Shown piece by piece: positions 1 through 8,695 of a DNA stretch of 64,000 bases. This DNA comes from an uncultured SAR86 cluster bacterium (GTDB lineage Bacteria; Pseudomonadota; Gammaproteobacteria; Magnimaribacterales; Magnimaribacteraceae). The position numbers and the translations under genes are program-made. The notes under the pieces are model-generated. The model did not search any database and was not told the DNA's origin. It saw only the letters and a program-made list of their open reading frames with translations. Numbering within the stretch: position 1 is the stretch's first letter; each line of letters starts with the position of its first letter. The stretch is taken from positions 79,174 to 143,173 of the forward strand of contig CABXQE010000001.1 in assembly GCA_902514295.1 (NCBI GenBank), written 5' to 3'.

Positions 1-138
1 TAGTCCCATTGCTGCTTCAATGTGATCCCATGGATCTAATTTTCCTTCCTTTTCCCAAGGAATAGATCCATCAGCTTCTTGCACTTCTAATATGTAGTCA
101 ATGGATGGTTGGTAATAATTTAAACTCTCTTGATTCAT
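1..138 (-). CDS. Prenyltransferase/squalene-cyclase-like protein, N-terminal part (cut by window edge)
   Basis: An open frame starts with ATG at 138 on the minus strand and runs off the left edge, giving 46 residues. The visible part includes IPWEKEGKLDPWDHIEAAMG. A tryptophan- and aspartate-containing repeat of this kind occurs in prenyltransferase/squalene-oxidase alpha-barrel proteins encoded next to a SAM methyltransferase and a GT4 glycosyltransferase in other gammaproteobacteria. It lies 24 bases downstream of the methyltransferase gene on the same strand, so it is probably the last gene of the same transcription unit. The substrate is unknown. The family call rests on a short N-terminus and on context. 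Confidence 0.6.
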   Translation of the reverse strand, partial: MNQESLNYYQPSIDYILEVQEADGSIPWEKEGKLDPWDHIEAAMGL

Positions 139-162
139 TTGATCTTAAAAAAATCTAGTTCC

Positions 163-936
163 CTAAAAATTTGCAAAATATTTTGCAGGGAACATTTCTC
201 TTTCTTTTTCTTCCCTTTCAAGAATTGACTTAGGTATTTTTCTAAAATACATCACTACACTCTTTCCCATCAATGGTTGAAGAATAAATTCCAAAATCCT
301 CGTTAAGAATGGTTTCTTCATTAAATCCCAGACTAAAAATTGGTGATATTTCTTCACTAAAAAAGAGTTTTCTTTATTTTTCCAGAAAAGACACTGCAGC
401 CACCAATATGGAGAATGAAGTGCATGAGCCCAATGAAATGAAAGATATCTTAATTTCTCATCTGTAGCCAATTTCTTTAATTGACTATGTCTAAATATTC
501 TTACGTGCCCTCCTGGCATTTCTTGATACTCCTTACTCAGCTTCCAACAGATTAATTCGGGGAAGAATCTCGGTACACTCAAAGCTAAAACTCCCCCTGG
601 TTTTAAAACTCTTATGAGTTCCTTTATTGAGTCTTCAGGAGAATCTACATGTTCTAAGACTTCGCTACATATTACTGCGTCATACGACTCATCTTTAAAA
701 GGTAAAGTATTGATATCCCCAACACCAAACTGACAAATTTCTTTTTTATTTGAAACATCGAAGTCATTCAATCTCTCTTTCGCTATTTGTAAGTCTTTAT
801 AAGATAAATCAAAGCCAAAAGAATTGACTGGCTTCTCTATATAGGATCCTATGGTGTGACGTCCTTCTCCGCAACCCATGTCCAAAAGAAGATCGTTTTT
901 TTTAAGGTTTAATTTATTGAAATTAATTGTTTGCAC
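163..936 (-). CDS. Class I SAM-dependent methyltransferase
   Basis: This 257-residue protein has a Rossmann methyltransferase core. Motif I is LLLDMGCGEGRH (about residues 16-27), the acidic loop is GFDLS (about 41-45), SEVLEHVDSP lies near 90-99, and LKPGGVLALSVP follows. This is the UbiE/Methyltransf_11 pattern. It starts with GTG at 936; a stop lies five codons upstream, so little longer is possible. The first 14 bases overlap the end of the glycosyltransferase gene, which suggests translational coupling. Placed among LPS and glycosyl-transfer genes, it probably methylates a cell-surface sugar or lipid, but the acceptor cannot be read from the sequence. Confidence 0.88.
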   Translation of the reverse strand: MQTINFNKLNLKKNDLLLDMGCGEGRHTIGSYIEKPVNSFGFDLSYKDLQIAKERLNDFDVSNKKEICQFGVGDINTLPFKDESYDAVICSEVLEHVDSPEDSIKELIRVLKPGGVLALSVPRFFPELICWKLSKEYQEMPGGHVRIFRHSQLKKLATDEKLRYLSFHWAHALHSPYWWLQCLFWKNKENSFLVKKYHQFLVWDLMKKPFLTRILEFILQPLMGKSVVMYFRKIPKSILEREEKEREMFPAKYFANF

Positions 937-2161
937 TTTTATGAGCGTTTATTGTTTCTTCAAAAACTTTAACATAGTTGGATGCAGATATTTTCCAATC
1001 GAATAAATCTTCCATTCTTTTCCTTCCTTTTAAAGAAAGATTGTCTCTTTTTTTTGGGTCTTTAAATAAAGTAATAATTTCATTTTCAATTTCTTCTGCA
1101 GATCCTGCAGGAATCTTTACTGCACTATCTCCTATTACATCTTTAAGACCTCCTGAGTCAGAGCTTATTAAAGGAGTTCCGCAGGCCATTGCTTCCCCTG
1201 CACCAAAACCAAAACCTTCATATAAAGATGGAATAACGGCTATTTGTGATGTGTGGTAAATATCTACCACTTCTTCTTCAGATAGATTTGATTTAAAAGA
1301 AATTCTTTCATTCAAACTTAGATCACCAATTAGATTCCTAATTTTGCTTTTATTGGGAGACTTTCCAATAACAATTAAATGAGTCTCAGGAAAATCTTTT
1401 ATCACTCTGGGTAAGGCTTCAATCAGGAACCTAAGTCCCTTTAGCGGTATATCGGCACTTGCAGTGGTAACAATCCTATTTTCTATAGCTTTAATACTAT
1501 AGTTAGGTTTAAATATTTCTATATCTATTCCGTTAAGAATAACCTCAACATTCTTTGGATTTACTAGAAATTCTTCTACTACATCCTGTTTAGAGGGACC
1601 GCTTACACAAATTATTTGATTGAGTTTAGGAGCAACCTTCTTTTGCATAGGAAGAAAATTGTGCCATCTTCTTGATGATAATCTCTCTTTCCAGTTAGTG
1701 GCACTTTCCATTTCCAACCTATGGTCTTTTATTATTGGATGATGAATAGTAGCTACAAGAGGGTAAATTTTTTGTATGTCCAAAAGTGAATAACACAAAG
1801 ACTGATTATCTAAAATAACATCAAACTTTTGCTTGGATTCCTTTAAATATTTTAAAACTCTTCTGCCAAATGTGTATGGCTCAGGAAATCCTCCTGTCAT
1901 TACAGTAGTCCATTCATAAAGATCAACTGGAGAGTAAAGAAAATTTAATTTAAATTCTTTAATTCGATCTTCAGCTCCAAACAGATCCAAGCTGGGAATC
2001 TTTTCTAACTTAATTGAAGCGTCCAACTGAGGATAAGGTGGGCCTGATAGGACTGTCACCTCGTGACCTAATATTTGTAAGGCCTTGCTAAGATGCCTTA
2101 CGTAGATTCCTTGTCCACCAGAATAAGGATGGCTTCTATAGCTAAGAATTCCTATCTTCAA
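923..2161 (-). CDS. Glycosyltransferase family 4 (GT-B fold)
   Basis: This 412-residue protein has the two-domain GT-B layout. The N-terminus MKIGILSYRSHPYSGGQG carries the Gly-rich acceptor-side loop. The C-terminal donor domain has the retaining-GT4 E-x7-E motif, EGFGFGAGE, with glutamates near 315 and 323, followed by GTPLISSDSGG. It starts with TTG at 2161, and the call is supported by a very strong Shine-Dalgarno stretch (AAAGGGAGG) just upstream; no ATG fits the conserved N-terminus better. It follows the kinase gene by two bases. Donor and acceptor sugars are not identifiable; context suggests LPS core or another surface glycan. Confidence 0.9.
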   Translation of the reverse strand: MKIGILSYRSHPYSGGQGIYVRHLSKALQILGHEVTVLSGPPYPQLDASIKLEKIPSLDLFGAEDRIKEFKLNFLYSPVDLYEWTTVMTGGFPEPYTFGRRVLKYLKESKQKFDVILDNQSLCYSLLDIQKIYPLVATIHHPIIKDHRLEMESATNWKERLSSRRWHNFLPMQKKVAPKLNQIICVSGPSKQDVVEEFLVNPKNVEVILNGIDIEIFKPNYSIKAIENRIVTTASADIPLKGLRFLIEALPRVIKDFPETHLIVIGKSPNKSKIRNLIGDLSLNERISFKSNLSEEEVVDIYHTSQIAVIPSLYEGFGFGAGEAMACGTPLISSDSGGLKDVIGDSAVKIPAGSAEEIENEIITLFKDPKKRDNLSLKGRKRMEDLFDWKISASNYVKVFEETINAHKSANN

Positions 2162-2163
2162 CG

Positions 2164-3672
2164 CTACCTCCCTTTAAAGCGTAATTGAAGGGCTTCGGTT
2201 GTATTCGTTGAATCTTTTAAACTCCTTAGAATCCTTTTTTTATCTATTTCAATCTTTCTTGTTAATGATGTTTTTTGTAAGTGCCTTTTAGAACTATCTA
2301 AATCAAAGACGACCAACCTACCTTTGCTTATAAAAAAATTAGAAGATTTCGCGTCTCCATGATGAAAGTCTATCCATTGCATTCTCTTAAAGAAATTATG
2401 AATAGAGGAAGCTGTCTTGATAGGCTCCTCTTTCTCTTTAAGTTTTTTATCCATACGCATACCATCTATCTCTTCAGTAACCAATACAGAATTAAGAGCT
2501 CCTGTAAGTCCTAGTTCTTCATACATTAATACTGGTTGCATGGTTCTGATTCCTACTGAATGAAACCAATGTAAAACCTCCCATGAATTCCTCGCCCGCG
2601 TTTTTCTAAACAATCTTCTAATCATATGGAAAAAGTTCTTAATTCTATATTTTTTTACGAAGTAACTTCTTCCGGACAAATCTATTTTTACTACCAAATG
2701 GCCTTCTTCATTTTTAATGACCTCTCCACACGATAATAAAGCCTCTTCATCTCGTATTAACGTCAATAAATCTTCAGACATTCTATTTTTCAAACCTATC
2801 CATCTATGATTCTTAGTAAATGACTTTCTATATAAAGATTGATCATGTAATGTCTTCTTAGAAGTAATATCTATCTCACTCAAAACTGGTTTCATATACA
2901 TTGAAAAGGCTCTTTTTCTAGCTTTTTTTATAAACTCCCCATGATTAGAGAAGAGATCCCTTAAAGAACAATTAAAATAAGTCATAAGAAATCGATAACA
3001 ATCTCTTTCTGTGATTCCAAAGCCAATTGCCGAGTGATAAAGCCCACCTATATCCTTAACTAACCACCTCTCAGGAACTTTATTCCTAATCTGAGCTCTA
3101 TGAAGATCAATTAAGCTGATTGGTTCGTCTGGGTTAAGAGTTTTATCAATCAAGAAATGACATAAGTACAAATCTCTATGATTCAAACCTATCGAATGTA
3201 ATTTTCTACAAATAGAACCAACTCTTTCGATAACTTTCTTTTTTTTATGTGCAGATATTTTATTGACTACTTTGAGCTCAAAAGCATCTTCTATAGAAAT
3301 ATTTGGTTCTAAAGATTCAGTAATAATAAAAGAATGAGATTTAGCTGGATTAATACCTTTTGAACAAATCGCTATAGGAGATGGGCAATTGATACCTTTA
3401 GACTGTAATTTTTGCAAAGCATTCCATTCTGTTCTTGCGGATACAGTAGGCAATTGAAATTTTAAGATATTCTTAAGAATTTCTGCATATCCTATTGGGC
3501 CATGATATTTTAAAAAATAAGCTTTATTATTTAATTCAAATTTCTTAGTTATCCTATTTGCCGTTTTACGGTAGACATCTCCGTCTATTTCTTTGATCTT
3601 TTTAAATGGATCTTCAAAGCTAGAAAAATACTTTTCTATTTCATTATCCAAATATATAAATTTATTAAACAT
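2164..3672 (-). CDS. waaP: LPS-core kinase with two fused kinase domains (WaaP-type plus second Kdo/RfaY-like domain)
   Basis: At 502 residues this is about twice the usual length of a WaaP heptose kinase. Residues 1-275 form a WaaP-like kinase: a nucleotide-binding Lys near 55 (AYFLKYHGP), catalytic loop HRDLYLCHFL near 165-174, and metal-binding SLIDLHRA near 186-193. Residues 276-502 form a second kinase-like domain with RSYFVKKYR near 335-343, DFHHGDAKSSNFF near 435-447 and VVFDLDSS near 454-461. Known relatives phosphorylate heptoses of the inner LPS core on the cytoplasmic side. Both halves keep catalytic residues, so two different positions may be phosphorylated; that is inference. It lies directly upstream of the GT4 gene in one unit. 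Confidence 0.82.
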   Translation of the reverse strand: MFNKFIYLDNEIEKYFSSFEDPFKKIKEIDGDVYRKTANRITKKFELNNKAYFLKYHGPIGYAEILKNILKFQLPTVSARTEWNALQKLQSKGINCPSPIAICSKGINPAKSHSFIITESLEPNISIEDAFELKVVNKISAHKKKKVIERVGSICRKLHSIGLNHRDLYLCHFLIDKTLNPDEPISLIDLHRAQIRNKVPERWLVKDIGGLYHSAIGFGITERDCYRFLMTYFNCSLRDLFSNHGEFIKKARKRAFSMYMKPVLSEIDITSKKTLHDQSLYRKSFTKNHRWIGLKNRMSEDLLTLIRDEEALLSCGEVIKNEEGHLVVKIDLSGRSYFVKKYRIKNFFHMIRRLFRKTRARNSWEVLHWFHSVGIRTMQPVLMYEELGLTGALNSVLVTEEIDGMRMDKKLKEKEEPIKTASSIHNFFKRMQWIDFHHGDAKSSNFFISKGRLVVFDLDSSKRHLQKTSLTRKIEIDKKRILRSLKDSTNTTEALQLRFKGR

Positions 3673-3684
3673 TCTCTTTATATT

Positions 3685-3727
3685 TTAACTTGGATAAGCC
3701 TATTATTAACTTCAAAAGTTAAGTTAA
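3685..3727. promoter_or_regulatory. Repeated TTAACTT heptamers in the waaP/fkbM divergent gap
   Basis: The 64-base gap between two divergent genes holds four copies of TTAACTT or its complement, at 3685-3691, 3706-3712, 3716-3722 and 3721-3727. The middle two form a perfect 7-bp inverted repeat with a CAA loop. The last copy runs into TAAACT at 3725-3730, which is placed like a -10 box for the plus-strand gene starting at 3737. An operator is possible, but AT-rich sequence also makes such repeats by chance. Confidence 0.3.
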
Positions 3728-3736
3728 ACTATTTTT

Positions 3737-4426
3737 ATGTCTATATTTACAAAAACAAAGCAGGGTTTTAGAAGAAGAAAGTTAAAGAACTTTGGAGTCA
3801 TTCCTAAAGAAATAAATACTTCTAAACTGTATGGTGGAGATCACGGTTGGGTTGTAGATTACTCATCATTAAACTCAGAAAGTATTGTTTATTCCGTTGG
3901 TGTTGGTTCAAACATAGATTTTGACCTAGCTCTAATAGATGAAATAGGCCTTGATGTTCATGCTTTTGATCCAACCCCTAGATCAATAGAATGGGTAAAA
4001 AAGCAATCGTTACCCGAAAAGTTTAAGTTTCTACCTTTAGGGCTAGGTTCAAGTGACGGGGAGATGGAATTTTTTCCACCTTCGAGAGAAAGCTCTACTC
4101 ACTTTTCTCCTGTAGATAGATATAGCGATAAAAATGCTCAAACAGTTAAGGCTCCTGTAAGAACCTTAAAGTCTATTTGTAAAGAATTAAACCACACAGT
4201 TATAGATTTGTTAAAGATGGATATAGAGGGTGCTGAGTATGAAGTCATAGATACATTGCAACAACAAGACATAGCAGTAAATCAAATTCTTATAGAATTT
4301 CACCACATGTATAAGGGAATTAGCTTAAAAGATACTTTAAAAGCTATAGATAAGTTAAGAGAGCTCAACTTCGAATTATTTAATATAAGTCAAAGAACGT
4401 ACGAATTTTCTTTTAGAAAGAAATAA
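3737..4426 (+). CDS. FkbM family methyltransferase
   Basis: This 229-residue protein has the FkbM signature. A SAM-binding stretch, VYSVGVGSNIDFD, lies near 51-63, HAFDPTPRSIEWV near 75-87, and LLKMDIEGAEYEVID near 158-172, where Asp and Glu are the diagnostic residues. FkbM enzymes O-methylate small molecules or glycans. Between LPS genes, a sugar acceptor is the simplest guess. It starts with ATG at 3737, with no Shine-Dalgarno sequence and a -10-like TAAACT ending six bases before the ATG, so the mRNA may be leaderless. Its last 14 bases overlap the end of the convergent waaF gene. Confidence 0.9.
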   Translation: MSIFTKTKQGFRRRKLKNFGVIPKEINTSKLYGGDHGWVVDYSSLNSESIVYSVGVGSNIDFDLALIDEIGLDVHAFDPTPRSIEWVKKQSLPEKFKFLPLGLGSSDGEMEFFPPSRESSTHFSPVDRYSDKNAQTVKAPVRTLKSICKELNHTVIDLLKMDIEGAEYEVIDTLQQQDIAVNQILIEFHHMYKGISLKDTLKAIDKLRELNFELFNISQRTYEFSFRKK

Positions 4427-5441
4427 ATATTTTTTCCATAGACTCTAATTTGTCTATAGTTTCTTTTGGTTTAATAGATAAAAGACTTGAATGATAGCCG
4501 CCTGGAAGATCTCCTTTTCTTAACTTCATATAACCCTTCACCTTTCTTATTATTTCTGATTTCTCTCCTAAAGGAGGTGTAAATTCAGGAGAAGTTGGTC
4601 CAAATAAAGCCAACAAAGGAATATCTAGGGCTGACGCGATGTGCATTAAACCTGAATCATTCGTTAGAGCTAAAGATGAAATGGATAACAGGTCTATCGC
4701 GTCTTCCAAATTTGTATTCCCAACAGTGTTAATAAGGTTTGGGTGAGTTCCATCTAAGGAACTCTCTATTTCCTGGGCCACTATCTGGTCTTTCTTTGAT
4801 CCGATCACAATTACAATCCAATCCTTTCTTAAATAATAGGTAACTACTTCTGCAAAATAATTACTTGGCCACCTTTTAGCAGGTCCAAATTCGGCGCCTG
4901 GACAAATAGTCAATATCTTTTTCTCTCTATAAATACTGTAGAGATTTATTAGCTTGGAAATATTAGATTTATCTGAGATTAAGCTAGGTGATTTAATTTC
5001 AGGTAACTTTTTTCCCTTTTTAATGCCTAAAGCACAAAAACGATCTACCATTCGAGGGTAGTCTTTTTTATCTAATTTTCTTATATCATTTATAAAGAAA
5101 TACCTAAATTCACCTCTCCATCCAGTCCTTATAGGAATATCTGCAAAAAAAGGAATTAGAGAGGATTTTAAGGAGTTAGGTAATACTATTGCTTGATCAT
5201 AATTATTTGCCTTTAACCCTAAAGCAAAAGATCTTCTTTCTTTTAACCTTAATTCTCCATGTCCAAATGGCATTTCAATAGACTGATTTATTTCTTTCAT
5301 TCTCTTAAACACCGACAAGGCCCAGCTGGGTACAAGAACATCAATTATCGTATTGTTATTATTTTCTTTTATTAATTTAAATAACGTCTGTGCCATGACT
5401 GCATCGCCTACCCACGACGGTCCGACTATTAATATTTTCAT
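4413..5441 (-). CDS. waaF: ADP-heptose:LPS heptosyltransferase II
   Basis: This 342-residue GT9-family protein begins MKILIVGPSWVGDAVMAQTL, the hallmark WaaF N-terminus. The C-terminal half shows CPGAEFGPAKRWP (residues near 178-190) and TNDSGLMHIASALD with ALFGPTSPEFTPP, which form the ADP-heptose site. It adds the second heptose to inner-core LPS on the cytoplasmic face of the inner membrane. It follows ilvE by 10 bases on the same strand, an arrangement also seen in other gammaproteobacteria (ilvE-waaF). With the nearby waaP-type kinase it supports an organism that makes a heptose-containing core. WaaC is not in the window. Confidence 0.94.
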   Translation of the reverse strand: MKILIVGPSWVGDAVMAQTLFKLIKENNNNTIIDVLVPSWALSVFKRMKEINQSIEMPFGHGELRLKERRSFALGLKANNYDQAIVLPNSLKSSLIPFFADIPIRTGWRGEFRYFFINDIRKLDKKDYPRMVDRFCALGIKKGKKLPEIKSPSLISDKSNISKLINLYSIYREKKILTICPGAEFGPAKRWPSNYFAEVVTYYLRKDWIVIVIGSKKDQIVAQEIESSLDGTHPNLINTVGNTNLEDAIDLLSISSLALTNDSGLMHIASALDIPLLALFGPTSPEFTPPLGEKSEIIRKVKGYMKLRKGDLPGGYHSSLLSIKPKETIDKLESMEKIFISF

Positions 5442-5451
5442 TTATGAAATA

Positions 5452-6408
5452 TTACTCTACAAGAGTATGCCAATTAGAGTTTGCATCTCTAGCACCTCTA
5501 ACTTGATCGAAATAAGTGCTTTGCAGCTGTTCTGTTATAGGCCCTCTACCACCAGCACCTATTTGCTTATCATCTAAAGAATTAATAGGAACAACTTCTG
5601 CTGCTGTTCCAGAGAAAAATGCTTCGTCTGCCTCAAGAACGTGTTCGGTTTTTAATTTTTTTATCTCGCAGTTGATATTAAGTTCCTTGGCCAGGTCTAA
5701 TATAGTCCTTCTAGTGATCCCATCAAGAGAAGCATCTAGATCAGGCGTGATAAGTACATTATCTTTAACAATAAAAATATTTTCCCCACTACCTTCAGCA
5801 ACGTTACCTTCAGCATCCAACATCAAAGCTTCATCAAAGCCTTCGCTTAAAGCTTCATTAAGGGCAACTATTGAATGTACATAATTTCCATTAACTTTCG
5901 CAGAAGAAACTGGATTCCTTACCTGCCTTGTATACGAAGAAAGCTTCACCTTAATGCCTTTCTCCCTGGCCTCAGGATCCATGTATGAAGGCCATTCCCA
6001 GGCTGCAACCATGCAATGAACTTCTAAATTATCAGCTCTAAGTCCCATACCTTCAGATCCATAAAAGCACATAGGTCTAATGTAAGCTTCCGTTAAGTTA
6101 TTTAACTTGATGACTTGTTTATGGGCATCATTTAGTTGAATTTGAGAAAAAGGGACTTTCATGCTCACAGTTTCAGCAGATTTAAAAAGTCTATTAGTAT
6201 GATCTTCTAGCCTAAAAATAGAAGAGCCTTTAGGTGTGTTATAAGCCCTAACTCCTTCAAATACTCCTAATCCGTAATGCAGTGTATGGGTTAGAAGATG
6301 CACCTTAGCGTCTTGCCAATCAATGATTTCTCCATCAAACCAAATAGAACCTTTAATTTTTGATAAGTCCACAATATCTTCCTTATTTAGGTTTCCTATT
6401 TTAGCCAT
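5452..6408 (-). CDS. ilvE: Branched-chain amino acid aminotransferase
   Basis: This 318-residue class IV PLP transaminase makes or breaks down valine, leucine and isoleucine. The PLP lysine lies in SSAKVNGNY (Lys171), equivalent to Lys159 of E. coli IlvE. Other family landmarks are HYGLGVFEGVRAY near 44-56, EGSGENIFIV after the lysine, DGITRRTILDLAKEL, and SGTAAEVVPI. The start ATG at 6408 gives an N-terminus slightly longer than in E. coli. It is the first gene of an ilvE-waaF unit and is divergent from algC with 55 bases between starts. Confidence 0.95.
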   Translation of the reverse strand: MAKIGNLNKEDIVDLSKIKGSIWFDGEIIDWQDAKVHLLTHTLHYGLGVFEGVRAYNTPKGSSIFRLEDHTNRLFKSAETVSMKVPFSQIQLNDAHKQVIKLNNLTEAYIRPMCFYGSEGMGLRADNLEVHCMVAAWEWPSYMDPEAREKGIKVKLSSYTRQVRNPVSSAKVNGNYVHSIVALNEALSEGFDEALMLDAEGNVAEGSGENIFIVKDNVLITPDLDASLDGITRRTILDLAKELNINCEIKKLKTEHVLEADEAFFSGTAAEVVPINSLDDKQIGAGGRGPITEQLQSTYFDQVRGARDANSNWHTLVE

Positions 6409-6448
6409 ATATTTTTATTTATATAGACTAAAAGACTTCCATCAAAGA

Positions 6449-6454
6449 TATAAT
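6449..6454 (+). promoter_or_regulatory. Putative -10 box of algC (TATAAT)
   Basis: A perfect TATAAT lies nine bases upstream of the algC ATG at 6464. A start site at the usual distance would leave only about three untranslated bases. No good -35 is visible. The same close -10-to-start spacing recurs at fkbM, aroK, cysE and tyrS. Confidence 0.4.
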
Positions 6455-6463
6455 TCCGCTTTC

Positions 6464-7828
6464 ATGAAACTTAATGACAATATTTTTCGAGCAAATGATA
6501 TAAGAGGAGTTGCCTTCGAAGATTTAACTCAAGATGTTGTTTTTGCATTAGGTAAAGCATTGGGTACCGAATCTATCGACAGAAAACAGGATGATTTTAT
6601 AATTGGAAGAGACGGGAGGGTTTCAAGCCCCCAGCTATTTGAATGGCTTTCGGAAGGCGTGTTATCTACAGGGTGTAACGTAACAGATATTGGAATAGTA
6701 CCTAGCCCAGTTTTTTATCACTCAACTTTTAATTTGAATAGCTCAAGTGGAGCAGTTATTACAGGCAGTCATAATCCAGCTGACTACAATGGTTTTAAAA
6801 TTCTTTTTAATAACAACTCAACTTCCAGTCAAGAAATACAATCCATTAAAAAGAGGATAAAAGAACAAGATTTCTTAACTGGGACTGGCAATATTAAATC
6901 ATCAGATGTTCTGGAAAGTTATGTTGAAGAAGTCACCAATAATGTAAAACTACATCATCCACTCAATATTTCTATAGATTGTGGAAATGGAGCTGCAGGT
7001 GTCGTTGCAGAAAGAATTTATAAAGACCTGGGTTGCGAAGTAGAAGGACTCTTTTGCGATCTTAATGGGAAATTCCCTAATCATCACCCAGACCCATCCA
7101 GACCAGAGAATGTTGAAGATCTTATTAAATCTGTTTTGAAAAACAATTCAGACATAGGGTTGGCATTCGATGGAGATGCAGACAGGTTGGGGGTAATCTC
7201 TCCCTCTGGAGAAATGATTTTTCCAGATATGCAAATGATCTTATTTAGCGAGCATATACTTAAGAAGAATCCTAATGCAAAAATTGTATTTGATGTTAAA
7301 TGCTCAAAACTTTTAGAGGAAGCTATTTTAAAATCCAAAGGAACTCCAATAATGAGTAAAACTGGCCATACCTTCATCAAAAGCATGATAAGAGAGAAAG
7401 GCGCTATATTGGGAGGAGAAATGAGCGGTCACATTTTTTTTAATGATAGATGGCCTGGGTTTGATGATGGCGTATATGCGGGTGCAAGAATGTTAGAAAT
7501 TCTTTCTTATTCAGAAGGTGAAGATATCTTTCAATCCTTGCCTAAATTGGTGTCTACCCCTGAAATTAATATAGAAACGAGTGATGAAGAAAAATTTTCT
7601 ATAATTGATGACTTTATAAAGATGAGTAATTTTAAAGATGGCAAGATAATAGACATAGATGGAATTAGGGTTGAATTTGAAAATGGCTGGGGCTTATTAA
7701 GAGCATCAAATACTTCACCTGTCTTAGTCCTTAGATTTGAAGCAGATTCATCAAAGGCTCTTAGTAATATTAAAGAAAGATTTAAGGATACTTTGTATAA
7801 AATTGAACCTTCTTTAGCTAACTTCTAA
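6464..7828 (+). CDS. algC: Phosphomannomutase/phosphoglucomutase
   Basis: This 454-residue alpha-D-phosphohexomutase is close to the 463 of Pseudomonas AlgC. The catalytic phosphoserine loop is ITGSHNPADYNG (Ser102), the metal loop is FDGDADR (Asp236/238/240), sugar recognition is GGEMSGH (318-323), and the C-terminal phosphate loop is RASNTSP. It interconverts hexose 1- and 6-phosphates for LPS and other surface sugars. The open frame extends back to 6323, but those codons lie over ilvE and carry no family similarity, so ATG 6464, giving the conserved NIFRANDIRG start, is chosen. argB follows after two bases; algC-argB adjacency is also known in Pseudomonas. Confidence 0.94.
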   Translation: MKLNDNIFRANDIRGVAFEDLTQDVVFALGKALGTESIDRKQDDFIIGRDGRVSSPQLFEWLSEGVLSTGCNVTDIGIVPSPVFYHSTFNLNSSSGAVITGSHNPADYNGFKILFNNNSTSSQEIQSIKKRIKEQDFLTGTGNIKSSDVLESYVEEVTNNVKLHHPLNISIDCGNGAAGVVAERIYKDLGCEVEGLFCDLNGKFPNHHPDPSRPENVEDLIKSVLKNNSDIGLAFDGDADRLGVISPSGEMIFPDMQMILFSEHILKKNPNAKIVFDVKCSKLLEEAILKSKGTPIMSKTGHTFIKSMIREKGAILGGEMSGHIFFNDRWPGFDDGVYAGARMLEILSYSEGEDIFQSLPKLVSTPEINIETSDEEKFSIIDDFIKMSNFKDGKIIDIDGIRVEFENGWGLLRASNTSPVLVLRFEADSSKALSNIKERFKDTLYKIEPSLANF

Positions 7829-7830
7829 AA

Positions 7831-8691
7831 ATGGGAATATCTGTAAAACAAGCAAAAAATATATCCTCTGTACTGGGTGAAGGACTGCCTTATATACAAA
7901 AATTTAAAGGCAAGATCATAGTGGTAAAGTATGGTGGTGCTGCTATGTCAGATCAGAGCCTGAAAAGAAGCTTCGCAAGAGATATTGCCTTAATGAGCTT
8001 AGTGGGAATGAAACCAGTCATAGTTCACGGTGGGGGGCCGCAAATAGCTAAAGAACTTAAGAAGTCTGGGATAACTTCCAATTTCATATCAGGTCACAGG
8101 GTCACAGATAAACCTACTATGTCTGTAGTTAAAAAAATTCTTGGAACAAAAATTAACCATGAAATAGTTAGCTTAATCAAAAAATCAGGCGGAGATTCAA
8201 TTAGTTTTAATCATATAAAGCCTAAGATTATAAAAGCTTCAAAATTTATTGGTCCAGACAAAAACGACTTAGGTTTGGTTGGTAAAGTAGATAAGATTTT
8301 AGTCTCGGAACTGAAAAAAAATATTTCCAACGGATCTATTCCTGTTATTGCACCGATCGGAATAAATAAACAAGGAAGTTACCTAAATATAAATGCTGAT
8401 GTTGTTGCTGGAAAAGTTGCTGAAAGCTTAAAAGCAGAAAAATTAATTCTTCTTACAGATATAAAAGGAATTCTTGATAATAATAAATTAATTTCAAAAA
8501 TTTCTGCCCGTACAGGAAGACAGTTAATTAATAACAATATTATACAAGGAGGGATGACTCCTAAATTAATCTCTGCACTAGAAGCTAAAAAGAATGGCGT
8601 AAAATCATGTCATATTATTGATGGAAGGCTACCTCACGCAGTTTTACTTGAAGTTCTTACAGCTGAAGGTGTTGGAACTATGATAAGCTAA
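7831..8691 (+). CDS. argB: Acetylglutamate kinase
   Basis: This 286-residue amino-acid kinase family protein catalyses the second step of arginine synthesis, ATP-dependent phosphorylation of N-acetylglutamate. Motifs are IIVVKYGGAAM near 29-39, PVIVHGGGPQI near 69-79, SGHRVTDKPTM, INADVVAG, LLTDIKGIL and IIQGGMTPKL. The length and the N-terminal helix before the first beta strand resemble the arginine-sensitive hexameric form. It lies two bases after algC and five bases before slmA in one operon. The distant argC in this window (40482-41501) encodes the next enzyme of the pathway. Confidence 0.96.
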   Translation: MGISVKQAKNISSVLGEGLPYIQKFKGKIIVVKYGGAAMSDQSLKRSFARDIALMSLVGMKPVIVHGGGPQIAKELKKSGITSNFISGHRVTDKPTMSVVKKILGTKINHEIVSLIKKSGGDSISFNHIKPKIIKASKFIGPDKNDLGLVGKVDKILVSELKKNISNGSIPVIAPIGINKQGSYLNINADVVAGKVAESLKAEKLILLTDIKGILDNNKLISKISARTGRQLINNNIIQGGMTPKLISALEAKKNGVKSCHIIDGRLPHAVLLEVLTAEGVGTMIS

Positions 8692-8695
8692 AAAC

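Noticed and set aside
6323..6463. N-terminal extension of the algC reading frame (47 extra codons)
   Set aside because: The extra codons lie antisense to the ilvE start and its upstream region, show no family similarity, and the internal ATG at 6464 gives the conserved AlgC N-terminus.
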